Shown: positions 50,209 through 60,254 of the stretch, in pieces
How positions within the stretch are numbered: the stretch's first letter is position 1
Layout of the letters: each line of letters opens with the position of its first letter
Origin: Paenibacillus lignilyticus
GTDB lineage: Bacteria; Bacillota; Bacilli; Paenibacillales; Paenibacillaceae
Direction: 5' to 3'
Assembly (NCBI RefSeq): GCF_017942085.1
Contig: NZ_JAGKSP010000005.1
Location: forward strand, 124,001 to 188,000
Length of the DNA: 64,000 nt
The notes under the pieces: generated by a model
What the model was told of the DNA's origin: nothing
What the model saw: only the letters and a program-made list of their open reading frames with translations
Databases searched by the model: none
Translations under genes and position numbers: made by a program

Positions 50209-51341
50209 GCGCGCTGCGACCCATATCGGATACGCGTTATCGCTATCGCCGCCTAATCGGTACCGGCGGAATCGGATCCGGTATCTTGTTCCGGCTTGCA
50301 GGCAATCAGACGCTTGGCCGAAACGAAAGCCGGCTCGGCGAACTGACGACCCATCAAGATTTCTGCAAGCTGCATATTATTTGCCATTACCCGGCTGTTC
50401 TGCTGTGCGAGCAGAGGATGGAAGAAGAGGAGAGCTTCAAGCTTTATCCGATCGGTAAGGTGGGTAACGACCTGGAAGGAAAGGCACTGCTAGAGCAGAT
50501 GGCTGCTTCCGGGATGTTTGTCGACTATGTGAGCTGCTTGTCGGAGGCCAAGACATTATTCAGCGTTTGTTTTCAATATCCCGATCTGGCAGGAGGAAAC
50601 ATCACGACTTCCAACAGCGCCAGTGAACAGGTGCTCCCGCAAGATATCAGCCTTGCATTCGACCGGTTCCCAGCGGATGGGAGCTCGGAAATTGTGCTTG
50701 CCGCTCCGGAGGTTCCGCTTGCCGCTCGCATCACACTCCTCGAAAGAGGCAGAGCCCGGAAGAGCTTCAACGCCGCAGCCTTATTATCTTCCGAAGCAGC
50801 CGAGTTCAAGGAACTTGGCGGATTTGCGCTTACGGATCTGATTGCGGTTAATCGTGATGAAGCTTGCCGCATCGCAGGACTAGCATCAGAGTCGGCGGAT
50901 GCGGAGTCGGAGTTGGGAGGCAGACCATTAGCCGCTGCCTGTGCGAGCTATCTTAGCGGCCATAATGCCGGGATGAAGATGATTATGACGGATGGCGCAG
51001 CCGGTTGTTACAGCTATGAGAACGGCCATCTCGCGTATACCCCTTCGCTGAAGGTGGAGGCCGTAAGCTCGGCAGGGGCCGGCGATGCATTGCTGGGCGG
51101 CGTCATTAGCGGTTTGAGCTGCGGCCTGCCGTTCGCCAAGGCAAGCAGCGATGCTTACTTCGGCGAAACGCCGCTCGAAAGCGCGGTGGAGCTCGGCGCA
51201 TTGATCGCCGCGCTGGCAGTCACTTCGCCGCATTCCATTCATCTTGAGCTGAATGCGAAACTGCTCGCGGCATTTGCCCTAGAGAACGAGCTTCCAATGA
51301 CGGCGGCCTTCAGGTACATGCTGGGTGCAGGTCAATTATAG
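50205..51341 (+). CDS. PfkB-family carbohydrate kinase
   Basis: 378 residues, ribokinase fold. N-terminal GTGGIGSGILF resembles the substrate Gly pair; YPIGKVGNDLEGKALLEQM; VNRDEACRIAGL; and the C-terminal PfkB signature VSSAGAGDALLGGVISG with the anion-hole GAG and catalytic base D294. It should phosphorylate a sugar or amino sugar before the deaminase. ATG 50205 overlaps the previous stop (ATGA); the frame is open earlier but only as a shadow. Translationally coupled to the NagB-like gene. Confidence 0.85.
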   Translation: MSALRPISDTRYRYRRLIGTGGIGSGILFRLAGNQTLGRNESRLGELTTHQDFCKLHIICHYPAVLLCEQRMEEEESFKLYPIGKVGNDLEGKALLEQMAASGMFVDYVSCLSEAKTLFSVCFQYPDLAGGNITTSNSASEQVLPQDISLAFDRFPADGSSEIVLAAPEVPLAARITLLERGRARKSFNAAALLSSEAAEFKELGGFALTDLIAVNRDEACRIAGLASESADAESELGGRPLAAACASYLSGHNAGMKMIMTDGAAGCYSYENGHLAYTPSLKVEAVSSAGAGDALLGGVISGLSCGLPFAKASSDAYFGETPLESAVELGALIAALAVTSPHSIHLELNAKLLAAFALENELPMTAAFRYMLGAGQL

Positions 51342-51359
51342 GAGGGAGAGTGAAGCACG

Positions 51360-51671
51360 ATGAAGGTAAAAGTAAGACTTGTTCAGCGGTTCCAAGCTGC
51401 CAGCAAAGAACAATTCTTAACGTTGGAACGTCAATTCGCCTTACTCGAACGCGAGAACCCGGCGTTCCCGAAGGGAAAGCGTTATTTGCCTTACAGCGGC
51501 AGAGAAGCCGGAAACACGCTGATCTGGGAATGTGAATTTGAATCTCTCGAAGCAGCTAATCAGGCGCTGATTTTCCTCGAGCAGGATACGAGTCATGAAG
51601 AGCTGGCCCAGCGTCAGCTGCCCTATTTTCAAGACGCCTATACCGAAATCTACCGATTGCTGGAGGACTGA
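51360..51671 (+). CDS. Small protein of unknown function in the sugar operon
   Basis: 103 residues (MKVKVRLVQRFQAASKEQF...) with alternating beta strands and helices that look like a ferredoxin-like / dimeric alpha-beta barrel (strand VRLVQRFQ, helix EQFLTLERQFALLE, strand NTLIWECEFESLEAANQAL). I do not recognise a named family. GGGAGAG at nine bases from ATG 51360. Only 18 bases after the kinase and two bases before the deacetylase, so certainly in the operon. It could be a sugar mutarotase-like or monooxygenase-like small enzyme. Confidence 0.75.
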   Translation: MKVKVRLVQRFQAASKEQFLTLERQFALLERENPAFPKGKRYLPYSGREAGNTLIWECEFESLEAANQALIFLEQDTSHEELAQRQLPYFQDAYTEIYRLLED

Positions 51672-51673
51672 CG

Positions 51674-52516
51674 ATGTCGACGAAGATGAAGATTCTCCCG
51701 ATCGAGGACGTCATTCCCGAGACGAACATCATCGTCATCTCCCCGCATTACGATGACTTTCTATTTTTTCTGGGAGGGTACGTGCTGGAGCTGAAAGAAC
51801 GAGGCCTCCTACATACGAAACAGTTCCGCATCATCAACGTGTTCTCACGCAGTAATTATTTGGCGCATACCGGAAGCGGAAATTTCGACGCCGGTCTGGA
51901 GCGCATCAAGCTGGCAACCGGTAAGCGGCTGCTGGAAGATTTGAATTGTATCGATGAGCTGTTGAATCCCTACAATTACGGCTACGAGCTGTTAGCAGAA
52001 TATGAATGCTTCACCAGAGGCAAAGCGCTGGCAAGCAGCGAAATGGAGTTTCCGCATGGCATGTTCCCGGATTTCGATGAGCGAGATCAACAGATTTACG
52101 ATCGGATGCTCGAACGAATAGCGCAATGGGCGATGCTGCCCGATACAGCGCTGGTATTCCCGATCGCTTTCAAGGAGCATATCGACCACTTTATCGTGCG
52201 TGAAGCTGCGGTTCGAATAGCTAGCGGGCTTGGCAGCGAGGCGCGGGCAGCTTTTTATTTTCAAGAAGATAAGCCTTACGGAGGGATTGCAACGGAGGAG
52301 GAGGAAGCGCGAATCGATGCGTTTATCCTTGCGCACCGACTGGAGCGGCGCGGTTATCGCCATCATCCGGAGAGCGTCGCGGACCTTGCCTTCAAGCATT
52401 ACATCAGCCAAGTCGATGAGGTCTATCGGATTGGTGTTCGCAATCGGGCAGATGCGCTCAGCAGGATGTACGAAACAGCCTTTCCTTGCGATCAACTATT
52501 TCGCTATCCAAGCTAG
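51674..52516 (+). CDS. PIG-L/LmbE-family deacetylase
   Basis: 280 residues with the zinc motif ISPHYDDFLF (H25, D27, D28) and the second motif KEH169-I-D171-H172. These are the hallmarks of GlcNAc-PI/GlcNAc-type N-deacetylases such as BshB and MshB. Here it likely removes acetyl groups from an imported N-acetyl sugar before or after phosphorylation by the PfkB kinase and deamination by the NagB-like protein. Starts two bases after the small protein's stop (ATG 51674 preceded by GGAGG). Confidence 0.85.
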   Translation: MSTKMKILPIEDVIPETNIIVISPHYDDFLFFLGGYVLELKERGLLHTKQFRIINVFSRSNYLAHTGSGNFDAGLERIKLATGKRLLEDLNCIDELLNPYNYGYELLAEYECFTRGKALASSEMEFPHGMFPDFDERDQQIYDRMLERIAQWAMLPDTALVFPIAFKEHIDHFIVREAAVRIASGLGSEARAAFYFQEDKPYGGIATEEEEARIDAFILAHRLERRGYRHHPESVADLAFKHYISQVDEVYRIGVRNRADALSRMYETAFPCDQLFRYPS

Positions 52517-52601
52517 GTAACCAAAGGGGTTATGCTCGGGTCCATGAAAGGCTGATGAGGCAGGAGATTACGCGATTGTAGGCTAAGGAGGCGGATAAAA
52601 G

Positions 52602-55600
52602 GTGGAGAAAACGTACGACATCACCTACGAAACGAGCTTTGGTGGCGAGTGCCCAGACCGATTAACAGCGTATGCAGGCGAGAAGTTAAAGCTGTTCTTC
52701 GTGCCAAGCGTGAAGCATGGCCGAGAAATCGTCGAATTCATTCGTCGAACCGGAGTTTCGTATGAGACGGTAACAATCGACAGAGCTTGGGATCTGAACA
52801 AATGGGGAATCGGCGATTACTACGATATTCGAGCATCGGTCGATGATCAGCATATCATGTTCGACAACTTAGAGAAGGTGCTGACCTCGGAGCAGCACTA
52901 TGATGTGCTTGTAATTCCGGCCGTGAACGGCTGGTCGAATTTCACCGCTGCTTCGAGAGAAGCGATCCTTCGCCGAGTGGAGGCAGGCGCGGGGCTTGTG
53001 CTCATGCGCCCTTTCCACGGAGAAGACAAGCCGAAATCCGCGGAACTCGAAACGTTATCGCCGCTGGCAAACCTGTTCGAAGAGGGCTTCGCTGTTGACA
53101 ACAATGCCGGAGAAGGCTATCCCAAGGTACGCTTCGACCTGCTGAAATCAGGTCGATGGACGGCTGCGAAGTCCCACTTTATTACAAGCGGCATCCCGCT
53201 TGAGCTGCTGCCTTGCGAAGAATTGGCCTATTACCCGTATCAAGCAGCAGGGGATGTACTGATCGAAGCCGAGGATGGCTCGCCGATTGCTGCGGTAAGG
53301 AGCTATGGCAAAGGCAGAGTGGTCGCGTTCGGGTACTACCCTCGCGATATCCTGCCTCAACATAAAGAATTTACCGGCAAGGAATCGACCTACGATGCGG
53401 TAATTGACAGGTGGGCGGGAGCAAAGAGCAGCTGCACGTTTGCCTATCTGGAATCATTCTATGAGCTTGTCTATCGAAGCGTGATTTGGGCCGCTAAACG
53501 GGAGTCCGGCTGTTTGATAGAGCCGCCTGCTCGCAACGCACAGGAATGGATTATACGTACTTCGGGATCCCTGACTCCGGATCATATCCGGTATTCGATC
53601 AAGAATGCGTATGATGAGCTTATTGCTGAGGGGAATTGCGAGGCCGGTGTGCTTTCGTTACCGGAGCAATTGGCGAGCGGCGGGGAATTCCGCGTGGAGT
53701 TGAATGCGTACGCCGCAGAGTCGTTGGTGGACTTTGCGACATTCGGCCTCTCTCAGCCACTTCGGGCATTTATAGTGGAAGCCGCACTCAGCCATCAGTC
53801 GCTTAAAGTGGGAGAAACGCTGCGGCTGACGCTGCAATTGCAAGGAGAACCAAGCGAGCTGCGCGTGCAGATCGTCGATGATTACGGCAATGTCTTGCAG
53901 CAAAAGGTGACGGCAATTAATGGCGGAAGTGATTCATTCACCAGCGAATACCGGCCAACCTCCATGAAATCCATGCATGTTACGGTACAAGCAGAGGTGA
54001 GGATTGGCGACCATCTCGTACAGCGCTGGACATCGGAGAAAATCGTAGTGACGCCGGTCCATAGACAGCTCGAGGATTTCGAAGTGTTCACAGCGCCGCA
54101 AAATCGGGGCCATGGCGATTTTCTCGGACTCATCGGAGAGCGTTACCATGAGATCGGCATTACCGGTTTGTTCCCCGGCAGCGCGAAGACGCTCACGATG
54201 TCAGGGGCAGAAGGACTCGGCGTGTATTGGTACCATCGAGGGCCTTATGTGGAACGGAAGGAGCAGTATTATCGGACGAAAGATAAGCAGTATCTCGTTC
54301 GTACGCCTTGTCTGAATGATCCGGCGTTCTGGGAAGGGCTGCAGCATAAGATTACAAGTAAAGTTTCGCAATTCAAACATTTTGGACCGATTGCCTATTT
54401 CGCCAATGATGAAGGCTCGTTGACCTGTTACACCGATGAGCTTGACCTTTGTTTCTGTTCCTACTGCCTGGGAGAGATGAGGGAGTGGCTCAAACTAGAA
54501 TATGAGGGCGACATCGATTTGCTCAATTCATCATGGGGCACCGCATATAGCAGTTGGCATGAGGCGTATCCCCTTACTCGCGAGGAAGCGAAAAGAAAGG
54601 CCAGTTATGCACCTTGGGCCGATCATCGACGTTTCATGGAAAACACGTTCATTGAAGCTTACCGGCGCATTGCCGCCATCGTGAAGGGGAAAGACGAAGA
54701 CGGCGTCATTCGGATGTCCGGCTGTCAGGCGTCCACAGCCTACTCCGGTTATGATTATTACCGTCTTCATCAGCATGTCGGCTATTTCGAAGCCTATGGC
54801 GTCGGCAACCAATACGAGTTCCACCGGTCCTTCGCAAAACCCGGCACTATTATTGGCGGCTGGTTTGGTTATGGGGTCGATGGCGTGACGGCGAAACACG
54901 GCGTATGGCATGGCGTCTATCATGGCTTAACGTTATGCAATCTTTTCTGGGAGTTCAGCCTGTTGAATCCGGACTATTCGCTCAGCACCAGTGCAAAGGA
55001 TCTCAGCGTCCCGTTCAAAGAAATTCGTGAAGAGGGAATTGGCAAACTGCTGCTGCATGTGGCTGAGCGGGATCATTGCGGCATCGCCATTCATTATTCA
55101 ATGGCATCTGTACGAGGTACTGCGATAGCGGCGGATAAAGCTCGTTTCCAAAGCAACCGTCAAGGCTGGATCGATATGCTGGAGGATAGCGGCTATCAAT
55201 ATTCGTTTGTCGCCTCGCAGCAGATCGAAGCAGGAGAACTGCTAAGCAGTCCATTCAAACTGCTTGTATTGCCTTATTCCATCGCGCTAAGCGCAGCTGA
55301 AGCGGAGGCGATTACCTGCTTCGTCCAGCAAGGCGGCGTCATCATCGGCGATATTCAAACGGGATTGATGGATAAGCATTGCACGCCGTTGGCGCAAGGA
55401 CAGCTTGACGATTTGTTTGGCATCGAGCGACTGTCGACGGAAGCGGAGCCGTTCTATAATAACGATGGGTTTGTACCGAATGCCGACTTCCCTTATTTTG
55501 CGCCTGATGAGTCGTTCCAGGATGCTCGGATTGCGGAATTCGGCATCCGTTCAAGCGAGGGACATTCAGCTTTCCGCGATGATTTTATGCGGAAGATCGC

Positions 55601-56363
55601 AGCTGTGAATGTACGCCAGTATGGCAAAGGGAAAGCCGTCTATTTGAATCTCGCATTGGCTGAATATTCACAGCTTCGCCGTCAAGCACAAGGAGGCACT
55701 GCACTGCGAGAGCTAATCGGCAACGTGATCGCGTTATCCGAAGCAAGCAAGCCTGCGGAGCTTACGCAGATCGATGGAAAAGCGGTGCATGCAGGCTGCG
55801 AAAGCTTCTATTACTCGAATGGAAATGCGGCTTATGCAGCAGTTCTTCGCAAACTAAGCGACGTGCAAACGCTGGGTCATGACGGTTTGGCGGTAGGCGG
55901 CGGGAAGAAGCAAGAGGACGAGGCTTCACTGCTTCGGTTCCATTTTGCCAACCATGCGCATGTCTATGACATTCGAGAACGCCGTTACTTAGGCTATACC
56001 GATTATGCGGAATTCGCGCTTGCCGAAGGGGATACGAAGCTATTTTCCTTGCTGCCTTGTCAAGTTACCGATTTAGGTTTAACGGCTAATCGCGAATGGA
56101 GACGAGGAGCGACAGAACAAATCAGCTTCGCACTCGAAACGGATCAGGATGCGGAGCCTGAATTCGCGAGTGTAATTAGCTTTCATATTAGCGGACCTGG
56201 CGGTACAAGAGATTGGCTCTATTCCGATAACATTCGTCTGGAGCGCACCAATTACGTGCATGAGATCACGGTTCCCTGCAATGCGCGCACAGGAATTTGG
56301 ACCGTGACGGCGAAAGATACAGCGACCGGAATGTCTGCCCAAATTGAAGTGACAATCGTATAG
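52602..56363 (+). CDS. Very large GH42-like glycoside hydrolase with duplicated trimerisation-type domains
   Basis: 1253 residues, no signal peptide. Residues ~25-290 look like a class I glutaminase-like (beta-galactosidase trimerisation) domain (LKLFFVPSVKHGREIVEFIRRT, VLVIPAVNGWSNF, YGKGRVVAFGYYPRDI). Residues ~385-480 are beta-sandwich. Residues ~500-800 form a barrel with FANDEGSLTCY, the acid/base candidate being E604, and LFWEFSLLNPDYS. A second trimerisation-type domain follows at ~840-1050 (LLVLPYSIALSAAEAEAITCFVQQGGVII). The tail is beta-rich. Start GTG 52602 with AAGGAGG upstream. Ordinary GH42 enzymes have ~680 residues. Probable intracellular glycosidase; bond specificity unknown. 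Confidence 0.75.
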   Translation: MEKTYDITYETSFGGECPDRLTAYAGEKLKLFFVPSVKHGREIVEFIRRTGVSYETVTIDRAWDLNKWGIGDYYDIRASVDDQHIMFDNLEKVLTSEQHYDVLVIPAVNGWSNFTAASREAILRRVEAGAGLVLMRPFHGEDKPKSAELETLSPLANLFEEGFAVDNNAGEGYPKVRFDLLKSGRWTAAKSHFITSGIPLELLPCEELAYYPYQAAGDVLIEAEDGSPIAAVRSYGKGRVVAFGYYPRDILPQHKEFTGKESTYDAVIDRWAGAKSSCTFAYLESFYELVYRSVIWAAKRESGCLIEPPARNAQEWIIRTSGSLTPDHIRYSIKNAYDELIAEGNCEAGVLSLPEQLASGGEFRVELNAYAAESLVDFATFGLSQPLRAFIVEAALSHQSLKVGETLRLTLQLQGEPSELRVQIVDDYGNVLQQKVTAINGGSDSFTSEYRPTSMKSMHVTVQAEVRIGDHLVQRWTSEKIVVTPVHRQLEDFEVFTAPQNRGHGDFLGLIGERYHEIGITGLFPGSAKTLTMSGAEGLGVYWYHRGPYVERKEQYYRTKDKQYLVRTPCLNDPAFWEGLQHKITSKVSQFKHFGPIAYFANDEGSLTCYTDELDLCFCSYCLGEMREWLKLEYEGDIDLLNSSWGTAYSSWHEAYPLTREEAKRKASYAPWADHRRFMENTFIEAYRRIAAIVKGKDEDGVIRMSGCQASTAYSGYDYYRLHQHVGYFEAYGVGNQYEFHRSFAKPGTIIGGWFGYGVDGVTAKHGVWHGVYHGLTLCNLFWEFSLLNPDYSLSTSAKDLSVPFKEIREEGIGKLLLHVAERDHCGIAIHYSMASVRGTAIAADKARFQSNRQGWIDMLEDSGYQYSFVASQQIEAGELLSSPFKLLVLPYSIALSAAEAEAITCFVQQGGVIIGDIQTGLMDKHCTPLAQGQLDDLFGIERLSTEAEPFYNNDGFVPNADFPYFAPDESFQDARIAEFGIRSSEGHSAFRDDFMRKIAAVNVRQYGKGKAVYLNLALAEYSQLRRQAQGGTALRELIGNVIALSEASKPAELTQIDGKAVHAGCESFYYSNGNAAYAAVLRKLSDVQTLGHDGLAVGGGKKQEDEASLLRFHFANHAHVYDIRERRYLGYTDYAEFALAEGDTKLFSLLPCQVTDLGLTANREWRRGATEQISFALETDQDAEPEFASVISFHISGPGGTRDWLYSDNIRLERTNYVHEITVPCNARTGIWTVTAKDTATGMSAQIEVTIV

Positions 56364-56394
56364 GGAATTCTACTCTGAACTCGGAGGTTTAGCG

Positions 56395-58410
56395 ATGAAT
56401 GATTATTTGACGGCGCATGCAGCTTGGGAGCAGGCGGGAAATTGGATAACGAAAGATACGGTCATCGATTGCGAAACGCCATTCATCAAGGAAATGCTGA
56501 GCAGCGTTGCATGCAACCAGACGAAGGATACGTACTTGAAGCGGATTACCTTCCGATACGGAGCGACGTCAGCTGTTCGGGCGATCATCCGCGAACGACT
56601 TCATTGCGAATATGCGGAGGTTGAAGAAGGGTACGTGATTCATATCGCAGCTGATGAAATCACGGTATACGCAGAGCAACAACGCGGATTGATGTATGGA
56701 GCGGTCACCTTATCCAAGTATGCGGACCGGAGCCATGGTTATGTGAATGAAGGCATCGTTTACAACGTCCCTGCTTGTCCGGTAAGAGGGCTGAAAGTGT
56801 ATCTTCCGACGGAGGACGGTATCGCTTATTTCAAAACTTTCGTCGATATGCTGGTTCACTTCAAATACAATACCATTGTCATCGAAGTCGGCGGGGCTAT
56901 GGAATATAAGAAACATCCTGAAATCAACGAAGGCTGGGTTCGCTATTGCGAGGAAATGTACGAATACAGCGGCAAGACTATCGTTATCCAGGAGAAGACC
57001 TTCTCCTGGTACAAGAATTCGATCCATGCCGAGAACGGGGGAGGCCGCTTCCTCTCACAGAAGCAAGTGCGAGAGCTCGTGGATTATTGCAAAGAGCGTA
57101 ACTTGGCTGTCATTCCCGAAGTGCCTTGCCTCAGCCATTGCGATTATTTGCTTATCAATCATCCCGAAATTCGCGAGCGTCATCACGATCCCTATCCGGA
57201 TACGTATTGTCCATCTGACGAACGTTCGTATGAGCTGTTGTTTGATGTATTGGACGAGGTGCTGGACGTGTTTGAGCCGAGGACGGTTCATATCGGCCAT
57301 GATGAGCTGTACTCGATCGGATTGTGCGACAAATGCAAAACAAAACCGGCAGAGCAGCTCTATGCGGACGATATCAAGCGCATCTACAACTACCTGCAGG
57401 AGCGCGGAGCTCAAACGATGATTTGGAGCGAGAAGCTGCTGAACGCCGTTACCGCTGAGGGCAAAACCTACGGCGGCTCCGAGAGACGAATGGTCGATTA
57501 TGAAACAGGCGTCTATATGGGAGAAACGATTCCTGCCACATACAAAGCGATTGACCTCGTTCCGCGCGATATCATCATGATGCATTGGTATTGGGGCATC
57601 GAGCGGCATTTCGACCAGCCGTTTATCGAGCGGGGGATGCCGGTTGTATTCGGCAACTTCGACGGGCCATCCTTCGCAGATTGGAGCACGCGGCTAAGCG
57701 ATGGACCGCTTGGCGGCATTATTTCCAACTGGAGCGCCTTGAAGGAAGAGAATCTGCAGCGAAACGGCGTGCTGTTCTCCATGGCTTACGCGGCCTATAT
57801 GTTCTGGAGTGATACGTACGACGATATGCAGCATGAGGAAACAGCGAGTCTGGCTTTCGATGCGCTGTATCGATACAGGTATCGCGAGGCGCTGCGCGAA
57901 GCGGGAACAAGTGCCGGAACTTCGTACGTGGAGGTTCTGCATACGACCGATCATCTTCGGGAATACCATCAATTCATCGACGGCATCTACCTAGACAACA
58001 AGGAATTTCGGATAGGCGAGTACGTGCTTGAGTACGAGGATGGAGCGAGGGTTGGCGTACCGATTACGTACGGCTTCAACATCTCGAATAAGGATCGCTT
58101 CTGGGATCGCAAGCTAACCAAAGGCAGTGTCCATACGGCAGCGCAATATGACGTTGATCCGATACTGTATGAAGCAGCTTTCACCTCTTTACCTGTGCAG
58201 ATTGGTCAAGAAACCTTCTATAAATGGCTAATCACCAATCCATATCCGGACAAAACGATTACTGCCGTCAGGCTGACTGTAGACAATCCGGTATCGGGAA
58301 ACATATGGGTGCGAGCCATAACTCATGTTCCGGATCGTTCTGATGCGATGAAAGCTGAAATCCCGGAACCAATCCGTATCCTGGGAGAGGCCAATTTGGC
58401 TTCAAATTAG
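56395..58410 (+). CDS. GH20 family beta-N-acetylhexosaminidase-like protein
   Basis: 671 residues. The GH20 catalytic pair is D303-E304 in VHIGHDELYSIG; the fold-leading N-terminal domain (residues 1-120, VRAIIRERLHCEYAEVEEGYVIHIA...QQRGLMYGAVTLSKY) is the GH20b type. Then a (beta/alpha)8 barrel (GLKVYLPTEDGIAYFKTFVDML, NLAVIPEVPCLSHCDYLL, MIWSEKLLNA, MHWYWGIER). No signal peptide, so it acts on imported oligosaccharides. It should release terminal GlcNAc or GalNAc by substrate-assisted catalysis. CGGAGG precedes ATG 56395. With the deacetylase, kinase and deaminase this gives a complete amino-sugar route. Confidence 0.87.
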   Translation: MNDYLTAHAAWEQAGNWITKDTVIDCETPFIKEMLSSVACNQTKDTYLKRITFRYGATSAVRAIIRERLHCEYAEVEEGYVIHIAADEITVYAEQQRGLMYGAVTLSKYADRSHGYVNEGIVYNVPACPVRGLKVYLPTEDGIAYFKTFVDMLVHFKYNTIVIEVGGAMEYKKHPEINEGWVRYCEEMYEYSGKTIVIQEKTFSWYKNSIHAENGGGRFLSQKQVRELVDYCKERNLAVIPEVPCLSHCDYLLINHPEIRERHHDPYPDTYCPSDERSYELLFDVLDEVLDVFEPRTVHIGHDELYSIGLCDKCKTKPAEQLYADDIKRIYNYLQERGAQTMIWSEKLLNAVTAEGKTYGGSERRMVDYETGVYMGETIPATYKAIDLVPRDIIMMHWYWGIERHFDQPFIERGMPVVFGNFDGPSFADWSTRLSDGPLGGIISNWSALKEENLQRNGVLFSMAYAAYMFWSDTYDDMQHEETASLAFDALYRYRYREALREAGTSAGTSYVEVLHTTDHLREYHQFIDGIYLDNKEFRIGEYVLEYEDGARVGVPITYGFNISNKDRFWDRKLTKGSVHTAAQYDVDPILYEAAFTSLPVQIGQETFYKWLITNPYPDKTITAVRLTVDNPVSGNIWVRAITHVPDRSDAMKAEIPEPIRILGEANLASN

Positions 58411-58446
58411 TCACATTGTTGGAAAGCATGAAAACGATGAGAGACA

Positions 58447-58486
58447 TAGAAAACCGACGATAGGCAATCCGTCGGTTTTTTTCTAT
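58447..58486 (+). terminator. Strong terminator after the GH20 gene
   Basis: ATAGAAAACCGACG pairs with CGTCGGTTTTTTTCTAT across a short loop. Confidence 0.88.
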
Positions 58487-58622
58487 AGTATGGACATTCT
58501 GAAACACGCGGAGGTGAAGAAGAGCAACCGATTGGCATCCTGTTATGCGCTACCACAGGGCAGGCGGGTACATCCAAGGCGCAGTCATGACCTGGTGAAC
58601 AAACGAAACGAGGAGGAAGAGG

Positions 58623-60065
58623 ATGAGAAGAAAATCGTTGGTTGTGCTTTTTGCGTTGTCGCTCGTAATGGGGGTATTCAGCTTTACGCCCCAGATCAAG
58701 AAAGCTTATGCGGCTACGATCTACGAGGTTGGCCCAGGCAAAACTTACACCAATATCGGGGATGTTCCGTGGGAATCCCTGGTGGCAGGCGATACGGTCA
58801 AGATCTACTGGCGGTCGACGCCTTACAAAGAGAAGATCGTTATCTCCAGAATGGGTACTTCAACGGCTCCTATCACGGTAACCGGCGTTCCAAATGCCAG
58901 CGGCGTACGTCCGGTAATCGACGGAAACGGGGCAACGACACGATCGGCGCTTGATTTCTGGAACGATAACCGTTCCGTCATCAAGATCGGCGGTGCCAGA
59001 TTCGCTGGCAGTGCATCCGATCCGTCCACGGGCAATCTGCCGAAATACATCACGATCGAGAATTTGGAAATTCGCGGCGCCAAATTAGGCTACAACTATA
59101 CCAACAATGCCGGCACATCTGTAGCTTATGTAAAAGCAGCCTCGCCGATCTTTGTCGAGTACGGCGAGAACCTCACGTTCCGCAACAACATCATCACGGA
59201 TGGCGGTAACGGACTGTTCGTCGCGAGCTCAGATGCCGGCGTTTCGCGCAATATCCTTGTCGAGAAGAACTATATCTACGGCAATGGCAACAGCGGCAGC
59301 GTATACGAGCATAACATCTATACCGCTGCAATCGGCATCACGTTCCAGTACAACCGATTGGGCGATCTGTGCAGCGGCTGCACCGGGAACAATCTGAAGG
59401 ATCGCTCGTCCGGTACTGTTGTACGCTATAACTGGATCGAAGGCGGCAATCGTCAGATCGATCTGGTGGAAGGCGATGACGCGACCGCCATAACGAGCGA
59501 TGTCAATTACAATAAGACATTCGTCTACGGCAACGTGCTTATTAAGCCAAATGATACGCGCAATCCGCAATTTATCCATTATGGCGGAGATAACGGCACA
59601 ACGTCGCTTTACCGCAAAGGCACGCTGTATTTGTACAACAATACGATCATTTCGAACCGGACCACCAACGCTACCATGCTGAGGTTATCTACGAGCAGCG
59701 AAACTGCGGATGTACGGAATAATGTGTACTATAAGAGCGTTTCGACTTCCTCGCTGCGAATCATCGACCAGACGGGAACCGCTAACCTATACAACAACTG
59801 GATTAATACCGGGTACACGAACATCGCCAGCGGCTCAGGCGGAACGGTTACGCATACCGGCACGATTACGGGAACATCGCCGGGCTTCACGAATTTCTCG
59901 ACGCTGAATTTGCGTCCCACAACGGGATCAGCACTCATAAATGCCGGCACATCGTTGCATGCAAACGCAAGCGCTTATCCGGTCAGCAACGAGTATGTGC
60001 AGCATCAATTATCCGTGGCTCGTGCAGCGAATGGGACACTTGACATCGGGGCTTTTGAGTATTAG
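58623..60065 (+). CDS. Secreted right-handed beta-helix protein (polysaccharide-lyase-like), copy 1
   Basis: 480 residues with Sec signal MRRKSLVVLFALSLVMGVFS...KKAYA (cleavage after AYA). The mature N terminus TIYEVGPGKTYTNIGDVPWE opens a parallel beta helix: turns such as ITIENLEIRGA, LTFRNNIITDGGNGLF, ILVEKNYIYGNGNSGS and VVRYNWIEGGNRQIDL. This layout is shared by polysaccharide lyases and GH28-like enzymes; catalytic residues cannot be fixed by eye. CGAGGAGGAAG precedes ATG 58623. Paralogous to the next gene. Confidence 0.83.
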   Translation: MRRKSLVVLFALSLVMGVFSFTPQIKKAYAATIYEVGPGKTYTNIGDVPWESLVAGDTVKIYWRSTPYKEKIVISRMGTSTAPITVTGVPNASGVRPVIDGNGATTRSALDFWNDNRSVIKIGGARFAGSASDPSTGNLPKYITIENLEIRGAKLGYNYTNNAGTSVAYVKAASPIFVEYGENLTFRNNIITDGGNGLFVASSDAGVSRNILVEKNYIYGNGNSGSVYEHNIYTAAIGITFQYNRLGDLCSGCTGNNLKDRSSGTVVRYNWIEGGNRQIDLVEGDDATAITSDVNYNKTFVYGNVLIKPNDTRNPQFIHYGGDNGTTSLYRKGTLYLYNNTIISNRTTNATMLRLSTSSETADVRNNVYYKSVSTSSLRIIDQTGTANLYNNWINTGYTNIASGSGGTVTHTGTITGTSPGFTNFSTLNLRPTTGSALINAGTSLHANASAYPVSNEYVQHQLSVARAANGTLDIGAFEY

Positions 60066-60084
60066 AAACACGCTTTATGATCCG

Positions 60085-60117
60085 GAGAGGAGAGCCTGAT
60101 GGTTCTTCTCTTTTTTT
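60085..60117 (+). terminator. Terminator between the two beta-helix genes
   Basis: AGAGGAGA / TCTTCTCT stem (one G-T) followed by seven T. Confidence 0.75.
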
Positions 60118-60254
60118 AAGATTCAGGTCAGATTTTAAACTAGTCGAAGAAGGATGAAGGTTCGCAAAAGGCTACTGTAGGTTATGGGGGCATTCTGCGG
60201 TACGTTCAAGTAGACAATGTAATTCAAATTGCGATTTCGGGGAGGTTCGTAGTG

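Noticed and set aside
58490..58954. Open frame of 154 codons overlapping the signal peptide of beta-helix copy 1
   Set aside because: It lies in another frame over a gene with a clear Sec signal and RBS; no motif or RBS supports it.
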